Assembly (NCBI RefSeq): GCF_000829695.1
Contig: NZ_BBNN01000015.1
Location: 372,001-436,000, forward strand
Source: Streptomyces sp. NBRC 110035
GTDB lineage: Bacteria > Actinomycetota > Actinomycetes > Streptomycetales > Streptomycetaceae
Length of the DNA stretch: 64,000 bases
Reading direction: 5' to 3'
Positions 8,686 through 17,756 of the stretch are shown here, piece by piece; positions within the stretch are counted from its first letter, which is position 1, and each line of letters opens with the position of its first letter. The translations under genes and the position numbers were made by a program. A model generated the notes under the pieces. That model did no database searches. It saw only the letters and a program-made list of their open reading frames with translations, and was not told where the DNA came from.

Positions 8686-9438
8686 TCACCTCGGCTCCGG
8701 CGGCCGCTGGCGGGGCATGTTCGGGCGGGTGGCCCCGGGCGCGGTCGCGAAGCGGCCGTGGGGCTGTCCGGGCGACTCGGGGCGGCCCGTGCCCGCCGGC
8801 GCCCCCTGGACGGCGGGCGGCACGCTCGCGCCCGTACGGAAGCCCATCATCCAGTCCGCCGTCTCGGCCCGCACCAGCTCGTCCACGTCCTCGGAGAACC
8901 GCCGCAGCACCGACAGGCACCGCTCGGCCGCCTCGCTCGCGGTGCCCTCGGCCGGGCCCAGCATTTCGCGGACGCACTCCGACGCCCAGTCGAACTGGAA
9001 CGCCTGGAGCCGCCGCTGCACGGCCTGCGCGGTCGCCACGTCCCGCATCCAGCCGGAGGTCATTCCGAAGAACCGGTCCGCGGCCACGCAGGCCGCCGCG
9101 AGCAGCAGCGCCATGTACCCCCAGGGGGCGGCTCCGTCGGTCGCTCCGGTCAGGTCCAGCAGCGGCAGCGCCGCCCCGGTGGCCGCCCCCGCCGCGGCCC
9201 CCGTACGCAGCGCCCGCGCGCACCGCCGCTTGTGGACCCGGACCGTGAGGTACCAGGCGGCGGTGTCCAGCGCCCCGCGCTCCACCCACCGGTACAGCTC
9301 GTCCAGCCGGGGCGCGGGTTCGCCCCAGTCCCCGAGCGGGAACACCCGCCCGGCCAGATCGCCCGGCCGCAGCCCGGCCGCCCCCTTGCCGAGCCCGTCC
9401 TGCGGACGGTCCTCGGGCTGCATCTCCGGCTGAACCAC
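8686..9438 (-). CDS. Membrane protein with two adjacent TM helices, SLATT-like
   Basis: A 250-residue protein. Residues about 60-130 hold a WYLTVRVHKRRC-like lead-in and two closely spaced hydrophobic helices (LRTGAAAGAATGAALPLLDL and GYMALLLAAACVAADRFFG). A predicted amphipathic helical region (about 140-210) follows, then a Pro/Arg-rich tail. Two TM helices followed by a cytoplasmic helix is the layout of SLATT domains, described as possible pore-forming parts of conflict systems. The assignment is from layout and general resemblance. It lies divergent to ybaB-recR and convergent to the kinase gene. Confidence 0.6.
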   Translation of the reverse strand: MVQPEMQPEDRPQDGLGKGAAGLRPGDLAGRVFPLGDWGEPAPRLDELYRWVERGALDTAAWYLTVRVHKRRCARALRTGAAAGAATGAALPLLDLTGATDGAAPWGYMALLLAAACVAADRFFGMTSGWMRDVATAQAVQRRLQAFQFDWASECVREMLGPAEGTASEAAERCLSVLRRFSEDVDELVRAETADWMMGFRTGASVPPAVQGAPAGTGRPESPGQPHGRFATAPGATRPNMPRQRPPEPR

Positions 9439-9826
9439 CCGGTACTCCCTACTGACCTTGGAGCCTGACCCCGAACCCGGACTCGGCCCTGCCCCGACCC
9501 CTGCTGGACTTCCTGGACCTCCACGGGACCCCTGCGGGCCCCTGCGCGACGCCCGCCCGGCGCCGGACGCCGGACACCGGCGCGGACGGCCGGCGCGGAC
9601 ATCGACGTGGACGTGGGCACGGACGTGCCGGCCCCCTTCCTACCGCCCAACGGGTGGCCGTGTCGGGGGTTCGGGCGCCGCTTCCGCCCGAAAGGGGGCT
9701 GTGATCAGGTATAGGGCGCGAGGGTGACTCACTCGAAAGAGTGCTGGGGCGACGGCCGCCCGGACCACGTAGGCTCGTGCCGAACGGGAAAATCCCGTAC
9801 GGACGGACCGACCAAGGAGCTGAATC
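9439..9826. promoter_or_regulatory. Divergent intergenic region with structured ybaB leader
   Basis: This gap of about 390 bp has no convincing gene. Three short perfect hairpins lie before ybaB: TTCGGGCG/CGCCCGAA (9670-9677 and 9685-9692), CACTC-gaaa-GAGTG (9730-9743, a GNRA-type loop) and ACGGGA-aaa-TCCCGT (9784-9798). A -10-like TATAGG lies at about 9710-9716. I looked for the SRP 4.5S RNA, which sits near ybaB-recR in some bacteria, and did not find its conserved loop. Confidence 0.35.
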
Positions 9827-10168
9827 GTGATCCCCGGTGGTGGCCAGCCCAACATGCAGCAGCTGCTCCAGCAGGCCCAGAAGATGCAGCAGGACCTGGC
9901 CCAGGCGCAGGAGGAACTCGCGCACATGGAGGTCGACGGCCAGGCGGGCGGCGGTCTGGTGACGGCCACCGTCACCGGCTCCGGCGAGCTCCGAGCCCTG
10001 AAGATCGACCCGAAGGCGGTGGACCCCGAGGACACCGAGACCCTCGCGGACCTCGTCGTCGCGGCCGTCCAGGCGGCCAACGAGAACGCGCAGACCCTCC
10101 AGCAGCAGAAGCTCGGCCCGCTGGCCCAGGGGCTGGGCGGCGGCGGCATCCCCGGTCTGCCCTTCTAA
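9827..10168 (+). CDS. YbaB/EbfC family nucleoid-associated protein
   Basis: A small protein of 113 residues that binds DNA as a dimer. The helix [19 protein letters not shown] at the N-terminus, then the core sheet [18 protein letters not shown] and the C-terminal helix are the standard YbaB layout. The tail is Gly-rich. It has a good AAGGAG ribosome site and lies 58 bp before recR, the usual pairing in bacteria. The ybaB-recR association suggests a role in DNA repair or nucleoid structure. Confidence 0.92.
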   Translation: MIPGGGQPNMQQLLQQAQKMQQDLAQAQEELAHMEVDGQAGGGLVTATVTGSGELRALKIDPKAVDPEDTETLADLVVAAVQAANENAQTLQQQKLGPLAQGLGGGGIPGLPF

Positions 10169-10226
10169 GACGGCCCGCGGGCCTCTACGGTACGTACTGA
10201 AGAAACACGGGAAGGACGGCAGTCCG

Positions 10227-10826
10227 TTGTACGAAGGCGTGGTGCAGGACCTCATCGACGAACTCGGGCGGCTGCCCGGCGTCGGTCCCAAGAGCGCCCA
10301 GCGGATCGCCTTCCACGTCCTGCAGGCGGAGCCGACGGACGTACGGCGGCTCGCCCACGCCCTGATGGAAGTCAAGGCGAAGGTCCGCTTCTGCGCGACC
10401 TGCGGCAACGTGGCGCAGGAGGAGCTGTGCGCCATCTGCCGCGACGCCCGCCGCGACATCGCCGTCATCTGTGTCGTGGAGGAGCCCAAGGACGTCGTCG
10501 CCATCGAGCGCACGCGCGAGTTCCGGGGCCGCTACCACGTCCTGGGCGGCGCGATCAGCCCGATCGACGGGGTGGGCCCCGACGACCTGCGTATTCGGGA
10601 GCTGCTGGCCCGGCTGGCCGACGGCGCGGTCACCGAGCTGATCCTGGCCACGGACCCGAACCTGGAGGGCGAGGCCACGGCCACGTACCTCGCCCGCATG
10701 ATCAAGCCCATGGGCCTGAAGGTCACCCGCCTGGCCAGTGGCCTCCCGGTGGGCGGAGACCTGGAATACGCGGACGAGGTCACCCTCGGCCGCGCCTTCG
10801 AGGGGAGACGACTCCTAGATGTCTGA
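10227..10826 (+). CDS. recR: Recombination mediator RecR
   Basis: RecR loads RecA at gaps together with RecF/RecO. The 199-residue protein shows the N-terminal HhH region [18 protein letters not shown], a four-cysteine zinc finger ([18 protein letters not shown]), a Toprim domain ([15 protein letters not shown]) and the [17 protein letters not shown] motif. It is of full family length. The start is TTG at 10227 with GGGAAGGAC upstream; no ATG or GTG is available near the conserved N-terminus. It overlaps the next gene by 8 bp. Confidence 0.95.
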   Translation: MYEGVVQDLIDELGRLPGVGPKSAQRIAFHVLQAEPTDVRRLAHALMEVKAKVRFCATCGNVAQEELCAICRDARRDIAVICVVEEPKDVVAIERTREFRGRYHVLGGAISPIDGVGPDDLRIRELLARLADGAVTELILATDPNLEGEATATYLARMIKPMGLKVTRLASGLPVGGDLEYADEVTLGRAFEGRRLLDV

Positions 10827-11478
10827 CGCCACGCTGCACGCTACCGACCGGGACCCGGACGACTTCTCGGTCCAGATCGCGGATCAGATCGAGAGCTTCC
10901 TGGTCGCCGTCACGGAGGTCGCCAAGGGCGACGAGCCGGACTCGGCGGTCCCCTTCCTCCTGCTGGAGGTCTCCCAGCTCCTGCTGGCCGGCGGCCGGCT
11001 GGGCGCGCACGAGGACATCCTCCCCGACGAGCGCTACGAGCCCGATCCGGGCCCGGAGGCCGACGTGGACGCGCTCCGCGAGAACCTCGCCCGTCTCCTG
11101 GAGCCGGTCGACGTCTACTCCGAGGTCTTCGACCCCTACGAGCCCCGCAAGGCGCCCGTCCCGGCCCGGATCTCCGACGATCTCACCGACGTCGTCTCCG
11201 ACCTCCGCCACGGCATGGTCCACTACCGCGCCGGCCGCACCACGGAGGCGCTGTGGTGGTGGCAGTTCTCCTACTTCTCCAACTGGGGCTCCACCGCGTC
11301 CGCGACCCTGCGCGCACTCCAGTCGGTGGTGGCCCACGTCCGCCTCAACCAGCCCCTGGCCGCCCTGGACGGCCTCGACACCGACCAGGACGCGGGCGAC
11401 GACGCCCTGGAGATCGAGGCGGGCAGGGTCATGGCCGAGGAGATCGGCGTCCCGCTGGGCCTGCGCCCGGTCACGTGA
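10819..11478 (+). CDS. DUF5063 family protein
   Basis: A soluble helical acidic protein of 219 residues with no membrane segment. The conserved block [23 protein letters not shown] and the N-terminal [12 protein letters not shown] region fit DUF5063, a family found next to recR in actinomycetes. Function is unknown. The start lies inside the recR end (8-bp overlap), so it is cotranscribed with ybaB-recR. Confidence 0.75.
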   Translation: MSDATLHATDRDPDDFSVQIADQIESFLVAVTEVAKGDEPDSAVPFLLLEVSQLLLAGGRLGAHEDILPDERYEPDPGPEADVDALRENLARLLEPVDVYSEVFDPYEPRKAPVPARISDDLTDVVSDLRHGMVHYRAGRTTEALWWWQFSYFSNWGSTASATLRALQSVVAHVRLNQPLAALDGLDTDQDAGDDALEIEAGRVMAEEIGVPLGLRPVT

Positions 11479-12381
11479 CGGGTGTACGCCGGCAACGCGG
11501 GCAAAGGACGCGGCGCCGGACCGGGGCTGGATCCTCGGGCGCTTCAAGGACGCCGGTGATCCGCACCGCAGCGGGGCAGTGGAGATCAAACGGGGTGCCC
11601 ACCCCCGTGGCGGACAGCGATCGCAGTGGGTGAAGGGCGAGGAACGCACAGCTCTCTCCCGGTCCTCGTCAGCGGCCGTTCCAGCGTCCGCCGGCCCTCC
11701 GTGCCCGGCTGCGCGGTGACAGCGGACGGGGGCAGCCGACGAGCCGGTACAGCACCTGACGGAGGGGAAGCGCAGGCTCCGCGAGAGCCGGCCCGAGGTG
11801 ACCGACGCCGAGGGGGAGTCCCGCAAGCAGGCCGCACGTACGGCGACCGAGGCCCACGGGGCCGGATCCCCGAGCGGCGGGTGCGGCCCGGCCGGGGTGC
11901 GGAGCGGCGGGAGCGGCGCCCCGGGGGCCACGTGGGGTGCGGTCGGTGGCGGCGTGCCGGAGGAGCGGAGCGGCCGCGTGGTGCCGACCGGCGCCGGGAT
12001 GCCGAGGCGGGGGGACCGTACGGTCGCCCCGCCTGCCGAGCCGCTGCGCCCCGGGCGGCCGGTCGCACCGCTGCCCGGCCCCCGGCGGAAGCAGGAAGGA
12101 CACCCACCGCGCCCGCGCCGCCCCGGCCACGATCGGCCCGGCGTCCTCCTCGGCCGCCCCGCCCTCCACGTCCGCGACTCCACGTCCGGGACTCCACGGT
12201 GACCCCCGCGGGCCCCGGGCTCCGCTTCTCCGCCTCCGCCCGGCCGGCGTTCATCGCCGCAGTTCAGCCCGGAGCCTGAGCCCCGGGACCCGGGCTCCGT
12301 GCCCCGGGCTCTCCATCTGGTTCTTCTGGGTTTTCTCCGGTGTGGTCGAAATACCCAACCAACCCAGTCCGTAACGGGTGC
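11479..12381. other. Approximately 0.9-kb stretch without a convincing gene
   Basis: Several long open frames exist on both strands, but all are Arg/Gly/Pro-rich, none has a recognisable motif and none shows a protein-like composition, so I treat them as GC-rich artefacts. The right end runs into a VapC remnant and the left into the DUF5063 stop, so this may be decayed coding sequence from a lost insertion. Confidence 0.5.
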
Positions 12382-12585
12382 GAGGTGCTGCCGCTGACCG
12401 CTGCTTTGGCCAAGGCGGCCGCCGTGCTCTGTCAGAAGAACAAGACGTCCGACGTCATCGACGCGAGCGTCGTCCTCGCCTCCCTCGCCTACGACGAGGC
12501 GCCGATCCTCACCGACGACCTGGGGGACATCAGGGCGCTGGCCGCCTGCGCCGGCCGGGAGGGCATCCGCGTCGAGCGACCGTGA
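12382..12585 (+). pseudogene. C-terminal remnant of a PIN-domain (VapC-like) toxin
   Basis: The frame ending at 12585 encodes the last half of a PIN domain: LPLTAALAKAAAVLCQKNK, then TSDVIDASVVLASLAYDEAP with the conserved Asp, then ILTDDLGDIRAL and a VERP end. PIN proteins need about 130 residues with an N-terminal catalytic Asp, and that half is missing. No in-frame extension upstream restores it, and no VapB antitoxin is visible. This is a decayed toxin-antitoxin gene. Assignment rests on motif pattern. Confidence 0.65.
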
Positions 12586-12637
12586 GCCGTGAGCCGTGAG
12601 CCGTGAGCCGTGAAGGTGCGAGCCGTGAAGGTGCGAA
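12582..12637. repeat. Short tandem repeats GTGAGCC x4 and GTGAAGGTGCGA x2
   Basis: Starting at the VapC remnant's stop codon are four head-to-tail GTGAGCC units (12582-12609), then GTGAAGGTGCGAGCC and a second partial copy (12610-12637). These look like replication-slippage repeats between the remnant and the ask promoter region. Confidence 0.75.
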
Positions 12638-12836
12638 CGGGGGAGTATGTGACGCGGGGCACTTTTCCGAGTGGCCCGCGTCGCCCTGGGCAGGAGCCCT
12701 CCTGCGCGGGTGCCCGGAAGTCTCACGATGCGATATCGCGGAGGCGATTTTCGGGCGCTCGATAGAATGAGCCGACCACGCTGTGCACACATGTGCGCAA
12801 AACGTGGGACAACGACGGAATGAGCGAGGAGCGCAC

Positions 12837-14114
12837 GTGGGCCTTGTCGTGCAGAAGTACGGAGGCTCCTCCGTAGCCGATGCCGAGGGCATCAAGCGCG
12901 TCGCCAAGAGGGTCGTGGAAGCCAAGCAGAACGGCCACCAGGTGGTCGTCGTGGTTTCCGCGATGGGCGACACGACGGACGAGCTGATCGATCTCGCCGA
13001 GCAGGTATCCCCGATCCCTGCCGGGCGCGAACTCGACATGCTGCTGACCGCGGGAGAGCGGATCTCCATGGCGCTGCTGGCCATGGCGATCAAGAACCTG
13101 GGCCACAACGCCCAGAGCTTCACCGGCAGCCAGGCGGGTGTCATCACCGACTCGGTCCACAACAAAGCCCGCATCATCGACGTCACGCCCGGCCGGATCC
13201 AGGCCTCGGTGGACGACGGCAACATCGCCATCGTGGCCGGTTTCCAGGGGGTCAGCCAGCAGGGCAAGAACATCACCACGCTCGGCCGCGGCGGCTCCGA
13301 CACCACCGCGGTGGCTCTGGCGGCCGCCCTCGGCGCCGAGGTGTGCGAGATCTACACCGACGTCGACGGCGTGTTCACCGCCGACCCGCGTGTGGTGAAG
13401 AAGGCCCGGAAGATCGACTGGATCTCGACCGAGGACATGCTCGAACTGGCGGCCTCCGGGTCCAAGGTGCTGCTCCACCGCTGTGTGGAGTACGCCCGCC
13501 GGTACAACATCCCGATCCACGTCCGCTCGTCCTTCAGCGGACTGCGGGGCACGTGGGTCAGCAGTGAGCCGATTCAGCGAGGGGACAAGAAGGTGGAGCA
13601 GGCGCTCATCTCCGGTGTCGCGCACGACACCTCCGAGGCCAAGATCACGGTCGTCGGTGTGCCGGACAAGCCGGGCGAGGCGGCCTCGATCTTCCGCGCG
13701 ATCGCCGACGCCGAGATCAACATCGACATGGTCGTGCAGAACGTGTCCGCGGCCTCCACCGGCCTCACGGACATCTCGTTCACGCTGCCGAAGACCGACG
13801 GCCGCAGGGCCATCGACGCCCTGGAGAAGAACAAGGGCGCCATCGGCTTCGACTCCCTGCGCTACGACGACCAGATCGGCAAGATCTCCCTGGTCGGCGC
13901 CGGCATGAAGACCCACCCCGGAGTCACCGCGGACTTCTTCACGGCGCTGTCCGACGCGGGTGTGAACATCGAGCTGATCTCGACCTCCGAGATCCGCATC
14001 TCGGTCGTCACCCGCAAGGACGAAGTGGACGAGGCCGTCCGCGCCGTGCACACCGCCTTCGGGCTGGACTCCGACAGCGACGAGGCCGTCGTCTACGGGG
14101 GTACCGGCCGCTGA
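12837..14114 (+). CDS. ask: Aspartate kinase (aspartokinase)
   Basis: This enzyme phosphorylates L-aspartate, the first step to lysine, threonine, methionine and DAP. The 425-residue protein has the N-terminal [10 protein letters not shown] motif, catalytic domain to about 250 ([25 protein letters not shown]) and two ACT domains (about 265-415) for feedback control. The GTG at 12837 is preceded by GAGGAG and begins the conserved GLVVQKYGG; the upstream in-frame ATG would add 18 unconserved residues. A -10-like TAGAAT lies at 12763-12768. As in other actinomycetes a separate small beta subunit may start internally near 13592 (inference). It overlaps asd. Confidence 0.95.
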   Translation: MGLVVQKYGGSSVADAEGIKRVAKRVVEAKQNGHQVVVVVSAMGDTTDELIDLAEQVSPIPAGRELDMLLTAGERISMALLAMAIKNLGHNAQSFTGSQAGVITDSVHNKARIIDVTPGRIQASVDDGNIAIVAGFQGVSQQGKNITTLGRGGSDTTAVALAAALGAEVCEIYTDVDGVFTADPRVVKKARKIDWISTEDMLELAASGSKVLLHRCVEYARRYNIPIHVRSSFSGLRGTWVSSEPIQRGDKKVEQALISGVAHDTSEAKITVVGVPDKPGEAASIFRAIADAEINIDMVVQNVSAASTGLTDISFTLPKTDGRRAIDALEKNKGAIGFDSLRYDDQIGKISLVGAGMKTHPGVTADFFTALSDAGVNIELISTSEIRISVVTRKDEVDEAVRAVHTAFGLDSDSDEAVVYGGTGR

Positions 14115-15190
14115 TGACGCGGTCCGGGCGACCGGCGCTCGCGGTCGTGGGAGCGACCGGAGCCGTCGGCACGGTACTGCTCCAGATCCTGTCCCAGCGG
14201 GCGGACGTCTGGGGCGAGATCAGACTGATCGCCTCCCCGCGCTCGGCCGGCCGCAAGCTGGCCGTGCGCGGCGAGGAGACCGAGGTCGTGGCGCTCACCG
14301 AGGAGGCCTTCGACGGGATCGACGTCGCGCTGTTCGACGTCCCCGACGGGGTCGCCGCGCGGTGGGCGCCCGTCGCCGTCGCGCGGGGCGCGGTGGTGGT
14401 CGACAACTCCGGCGCCTTCCGCATGGACCCCGAGGTGCCCCTCGTCGTCCCCGAGGTCAACCCGCACACCGTGCGGATGCGCCCGCGCGGGATCGTCGCC
14501 AACCCGAACTGCACCACCCTGTCGATGATCGTCGCCGTGGGTGCGCTGCACGCCGAGTTCGGGCTGCGCGAGCTGGTCGTCTCCTCCTACCAGGCGGTCA
14601 GCGGCGCCGGGCACGCCGGTGTGCGGACCCTGCGGGACCAGCTCTCCCTGGTCGCGGGCACGGAGCTGGGGACGGGCCCCGGTGACGTACGCCGGGTCGT
14701 GGGGGACGGCACCGGGCCGTTCACGGATCCGGTCGCGCTGAACGTCGTGCCGTGGGCGGGGTCGCTGCGCGAGGACGGCTGGTCCTCCGAGGAGATGAAG
14801 GTCCGCGACGAGTCCCGCAAGATCCTCGGCCTGCCCCGCCTGCCGGTCGCCGTGACCTGCGTCCGCGTGCCGGTGATCACCACGCACTCGCTCACCGTGC
14901 ACGCCCGGTTCGAGCACGAGGTCACCGTCGACGCGGCCCGCGAGATCCTCGCCACCGCGCCCGGCGTCGTGCTGTACGACAATCCCGCCGCGGGTGAGTT
15001 CCCCACGCCCGCCGACGTCGTCGGCACCGACCCGACCTGGGTGGGGCGGGTCCGCCGGGCCCTGGACGACCCGACGGCGCTCGAACTTTTCGTCTGCGGC
15101 GACAACCTCCGCAAGGGCGCCGCCCTCAACACCGCGCAGATCGCCGAGCTGGTGGCGGTGCCGGACCGGCCCCGGACGCCCGCACCGTAA
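14114..15190 (+). CDS. asd: Aspartate-semialdehyde dehydrogenase
   Basis: NADPH-dependent reduction of aspartyl phosphate to aspartate semialdehyde, the step after ask. The 358-residue protein has the Rossmann start [36 protein letters not shown], catalytic Cys133 in NPNCTT and SYQAVSGAG. It is of full length. The ATG overlaps the ask stop by one base (TGATG), so the pair is translationally coupled. Cytoplasmic. Confidence 0.95.
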   Translation: MTRSGRPALAVVGATGAVGTVLLQILSQRADVWGEIRLIASPRSAGRKLAVRGEETEVVALTEEAFDGIDVALFDVPDGVAARWAPVAVARGAVVVDNSGAFRMDPEVPLVVPEVNPHTVRMRPRGIVANPNCTTLSMIVAVGALHAEFGLRELVVSSYQAVSGAGHAGVRTLRDQLSLVAGTELGTGPGDVRRVVGDGTGPFTDPVALNVVPWAGSLREDGWSSEEMKVRDESRKILGLPRLPVAVTCVRVPVITTHSLTVHARFEHEVTVDAAREILATAPGVVLYDNPAAGEFPTPADVVGTDPTWVGRVRRALDDPTALELFVCGDNLRKGAALNTAQIAELVAVPDRPRTPAP

Positions 15191-15197
15191 ATAATGC

Positions 15198-15358
15198 TTG
15201 GTCACGGCATTCGCTTTGTAGGATCTGTGCAAGTGATGTGAACCGGTCATGATGCCCTGATCTCTTGATCCTGACCGGCGGGCAGTCAAGGATTTGCCTT
15301 CCGCCCCCACGCAACCGCGTGCCGGGCGTAGAACGTCTTTGCGGGCACCCCTTTTTTT
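15198..15358 (+). ncRNA. Candidate small RNA between asd and the sigma-factor gene
   Basis: The asd-sigma gap (15191-15573) holds no gene but has an unusual layout. A -35/-10-like pair TTGGTC (15198-15203) and TAGGAT (15219-15224) has a short 15-bp spacer. Strong stems follow (CCGGTCA paired with TGACCGG; GGCGG...AAGG/CCTT...CCGCC; ACGC-aacc-GCGT). The segment ends with GTGCC/GGCAC flanking about 20 nt and a run of seven T at 15352-15358, rare in DNA this GC-rich. This fits an independent transcript of about 130 nt. It could instead be only the asd terminator. I recognise no RNA family. Confidence 0.35.
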
Positions 15359-15573
15359 CGGGCGCGCCGGGGGCGAGGTGGTCTTTTCCGGGCGTGGGGA
15401 CGTCCGGAACCGGGCGTGGGGACGTCCGTTCATATGAGGCATAGGGGAAGAGCGGGACGCATGAGGGCATTCGGTGTGCTGTCGGTGGTGCTGCCCGGGG
15501 TGGACGGGGGACGGCGGATTCCGGGCGCCGCAACAAACGTGACGTCCGGCACGTACAACCCTCATGGGGGGAC

Positions 15574-16263
15574 GTGTGTCCAACTGGCGTGGCTGAGGTA
15601 CTCGACTTCGCAACGCCGCGCGGCCCGGCTCTGCGCCCGCCCCGCCAGGCACTCCGACCCCGTAGGGCCGGTGCGTCCGGTGGCATGCCGGTGATCGCGC
15701 CGATGCCCGCAGCGCGGCCCGCCCGCATACCCAGTCAGCGTGACGGCGGTGCCGACGGCGTAGTGGCGGCCGGCACGACCGTCGACCACCTCACCGAGAC
15801 CTACCGCGCGCACTACCGCTCGCTGCTGGGCCTCGCCGCGCTCCTCCTCGACGACACCGCCTCCTGCGAGGACGTCGTCCAGGAGGCGTTCATCCGTGTC
15901 CATTCCGCCCGCAAGCGCGTCCGGGACCCGGAGAAGACCCTGGCGTATCTGCGCCAGACGGTCGTCAACCTCTCCCGTTCCGCGCTGCGCCGCCGCATCC
16001 TCGGGCTGAAACTGCTCTCCAAGCCCATGCCCGACATGGCGAGTGCGGAGGAGGGCGCGTACGACCTGCTGGAACGCGACTCCCTCATCAAGGCGATGAA
16101 AGGGCTCCAGCGCCGTCAGCGCGAGGTACTGGTGCTGCGCTACTTCGCCGACATGACCGAGGCTCAGGTCGCGTCGACGCTCGGCATCTCGCTGGGTTCG
16201 GTGAAGGCCTACGGCTCGCGCGGGATCGCGGCGCTGAGGGTGGCCATGGAGGCACCGGTATGA
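15574..16263 (+). CDS. ECF-type RNA polymerase sigma factor (SigE family)
   Basis: A sigma-70 family factor with region 2 (about 70-135: YRAHYRSLLGLAALLLDD, EDVVQEAFIRVHSA, AYLRQTVVNLSRSALRRR) and region 4 (about 165-225: LQRRQREVLVLRYFADM, then EAQVASTLGISLGSVKAYGSR). The extra N-terminal 65 residues are low in conservation, so the true start may be the ATG at 15685; the GTG at 15574 has a G-rich site very close to it. It overlaps the following membrane-protein gene by 4 bp, the usual place for a regulatory partner. Confidence 0.85.
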   Translation: MCPTGVAEVLDFATPRGPALRPPRQALRPRRAGASGGMPVIAPMPAARPARIPSQRDGGADGVVAAGTTVDHLTETYRAHYRSLLGLAALLLDDTASCEDVVQEAFIRVHSARKRVRDPEKTLAYLRQTVVNLSRSALRRRILGLKLLSKPMPDMASAEEGAYDLLERDSLIKAMKGLQRRQREVLVLRYFADMTEAQVASTLGISLGSVKAYGSRGIAALRVAMEAPV

Positions 16264-17726
16264 GCGTCGGGAAGGACGCACGCGGCGAGGACGTGCGGGG
16301 TGAGGAGCGCGAACCGCAGGGGCCCGGGGCGGAGGAGGGCACGTCCGAGCCCGCCCCCGGGGGCGGGCAGCGCGAGCCCGAGGGCGACGAGCGGGAACCC
16401 GAGGAACGGGAACCTCGCGAGGGGGAGCCCCGGGAAGGGGACCCCCGGGGAGGGGACCCCCGGGGAGGGGAGGCCGACGTGCGTACGGCCGGGGAGCGCG
16501 AGCCCGGAGAGGGCTCGGCCGGGGAGCCCGCGGCCGCGGTGCCCGCGTTCGAGGCGCTCGCGTCCGACGGCCCGGGTTCGTCCGGCGGGGACGGTCTGCG
16601 CGTGCTGCGTGGGCTGGTGTCGCCGTCCGGGCAGCAGTCGAAGCAATCGCACGCTGGGAACGGAACTGTGAACGACGCCAACGCCGGCCCGGACGGACCG
16701 GGCCCCGACCGGCTCGGTCCGGACGAGCTGGAGCTGCGCAGCCTGCTGCACAGCTCGGTGCGCGTGGTGGAGCCGAGCGAGGGTTCGCTGGACTACCTGC
16801 GGCGAGCGGTCCCCGCCCGCCGGGCGCGCAAGCGGCAGATCCTCGTCGGTGCGGCGGCCGCCGCCCTCTTCGTCGGCACGGCCGTACCGGCTCTCGTGCA
16901 CATCTCCAGCTCCACCGGCCCCGACGCCAACCCGTCCGCCGTGGGCCATGCCTCGCAGGCACAGGGCGGTACCGGCGAGGGCGAGGGCCCCGGCGGGGGC
17001 GAGACCACCGCGGGCGGCACCTCGGACCGGGTCGAGGGGGACCGGAAGGACGACACGGAGGACGAGGAGAAGGCCACCGGCACCGGGGCGGGCACGGGCG
17101 TGACGGAGGGGGCCGACCCCTCGGCGAGCGCCACCGCGGGGTCACCCGTCTGTACGGGCGCGCAGCTCGGCCCGGCCGTCGCGAGCAGCGGCGCACCCGA
17201 CTCCACCGGCGCGGTCTACGGCTCCTTCCGGGTGGCCAACGTGTCCACCGCCGGCTGTACGGTCGGCGGTCCGGGAAGCCTGGAGGTGACGCCGCTGGGC
17301 GCGGCCGACGCCGCCGCGGTGGTCCCGGTCCGGCACACGGCGGGGGACGCGGCGGCGGGCCTGCCGGACCCGTCCCTGGAGGCCGGGCGACTGGTGCTCG
17401 AGCCGGGTGAGGCGTACGACGTGAAGTTCGCCTGGGTGCCCTCCGAGCCCTGCCCCACCAACGGCGGGGGCGGCGGCAGCGGCGGCAGCGTGGACCCCTC
17501 GCCCGACCCCAGCCCGTCCGAGAACCCGACGGCCGCCGACGGCACGTCCACGGGCGGCGACACGGGGACCGAGGCCCAGCTCCTCACGGAGGACGGCACG
17601 ACCGGCGGCAGCGTGACGGTGACGTACACCCCGGAGGGCGGAGCGGGCACGGCGACCGCCACGGTGCCCAACGCCTGCGCGGGGACCGTCTACTGGACGG
17701 GACTGCTGCCGACCACGGCGGGCTGA
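16260..17726 (+). CDS. Single-pass membrane protein paired with the sigma factor
   Basis: The 488-residue protein has a long charged, repetitive N-terminus (about 1-115, Glu/Arg/Pro/Gly; its DNA contains tandem GGGGACCCCCGGGGA-like units). A cytoplasmic stretch LDYLRRAVPARRARKRQ and one TM helix (about 193-215) come next, then a Gly/Thr-rich stalk and an exported domain with spaced cysteines (VCTGAQLG, AGCTVGGPG, PNACAG) resembling DUF4232-type domains. Position and topology suggest it modulates the sigma factor, but no zinc-binding anti-sigma motif (HxxxCxxC) is visible. The role is inference. Confidence 0.7.
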   Translation: MSVGKDARGEDVRGEEREPQGPGAEEGTSEPAPGGGQREPEGDEREPEEREPREGEPREGDPRGGDPRGGEADVRTAGEREPGEGSAGEPAAAVPAFEALASDGPGSSGGDGLRVLRGLVSPSGQQSKQSHAGNGTVNDANAGPDGPGPDRLGPDELELRSLLHSSVRVVEPSEGSLDYLRRAVPARRARKRQILVGAAAAALFVGTAVPALVHISSSTGPDANPSAVGHASQAQGGTGEGEGPGGGETTAGGTSDRVEGDRKDDTEDEEKATGTGAGTGVTEGADPSASATAGSPVCTGAQLGPAVASSGAPDSTGAVYGSFRVANVSTAGCTVGGPGSLEVTPLGAADAAAVVPVRHTAGDAAAGLPDPSLEAGRLVLEPGEAYDVKFAWVPSEPCPTNGGGGGSGGSVDPSPDPSPSENPTAADGTSTGGDTGTEAQLLTEDGTTGGSVTVTYTPEGGAGTATATVPNACAGTVYWTGLLPTTAG

Positions 17727-17735
17727 CGGCGACGG

Positions 17736-17756
17736 CGGGCCGACGAGGCCGGCCCG
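17736..17756. terminator. Hairpin between convergent genes
   Basis: CGGGCCG (17736-17742) and CGGCCCG (17750-17756) can form a GC-rich stem right at the SURF1 stop, between two convergent genes. There is no T tract, as is common for Streptomyces terminators. Confidence 0.45.

Noticed and set aside
9439..9826. 4.5S/SRP RNA near ybaB-recR
   Set aside because: The conserved SRP loop sequence was not found on either strand.
11586..12254. Long Arg/Pro-rich frames on both strands between DUF5063 and ask
   Set aside because: No motif, no credible start site and composition typical of GC-rich shadow frames.
15235..15245. TGAACC upstream of the SigE-family sigma gene as another locus promoter
   Set aside because: There is no CCGTTG-like -10 at 15-16 bp spacing, so it does not fit the motif.
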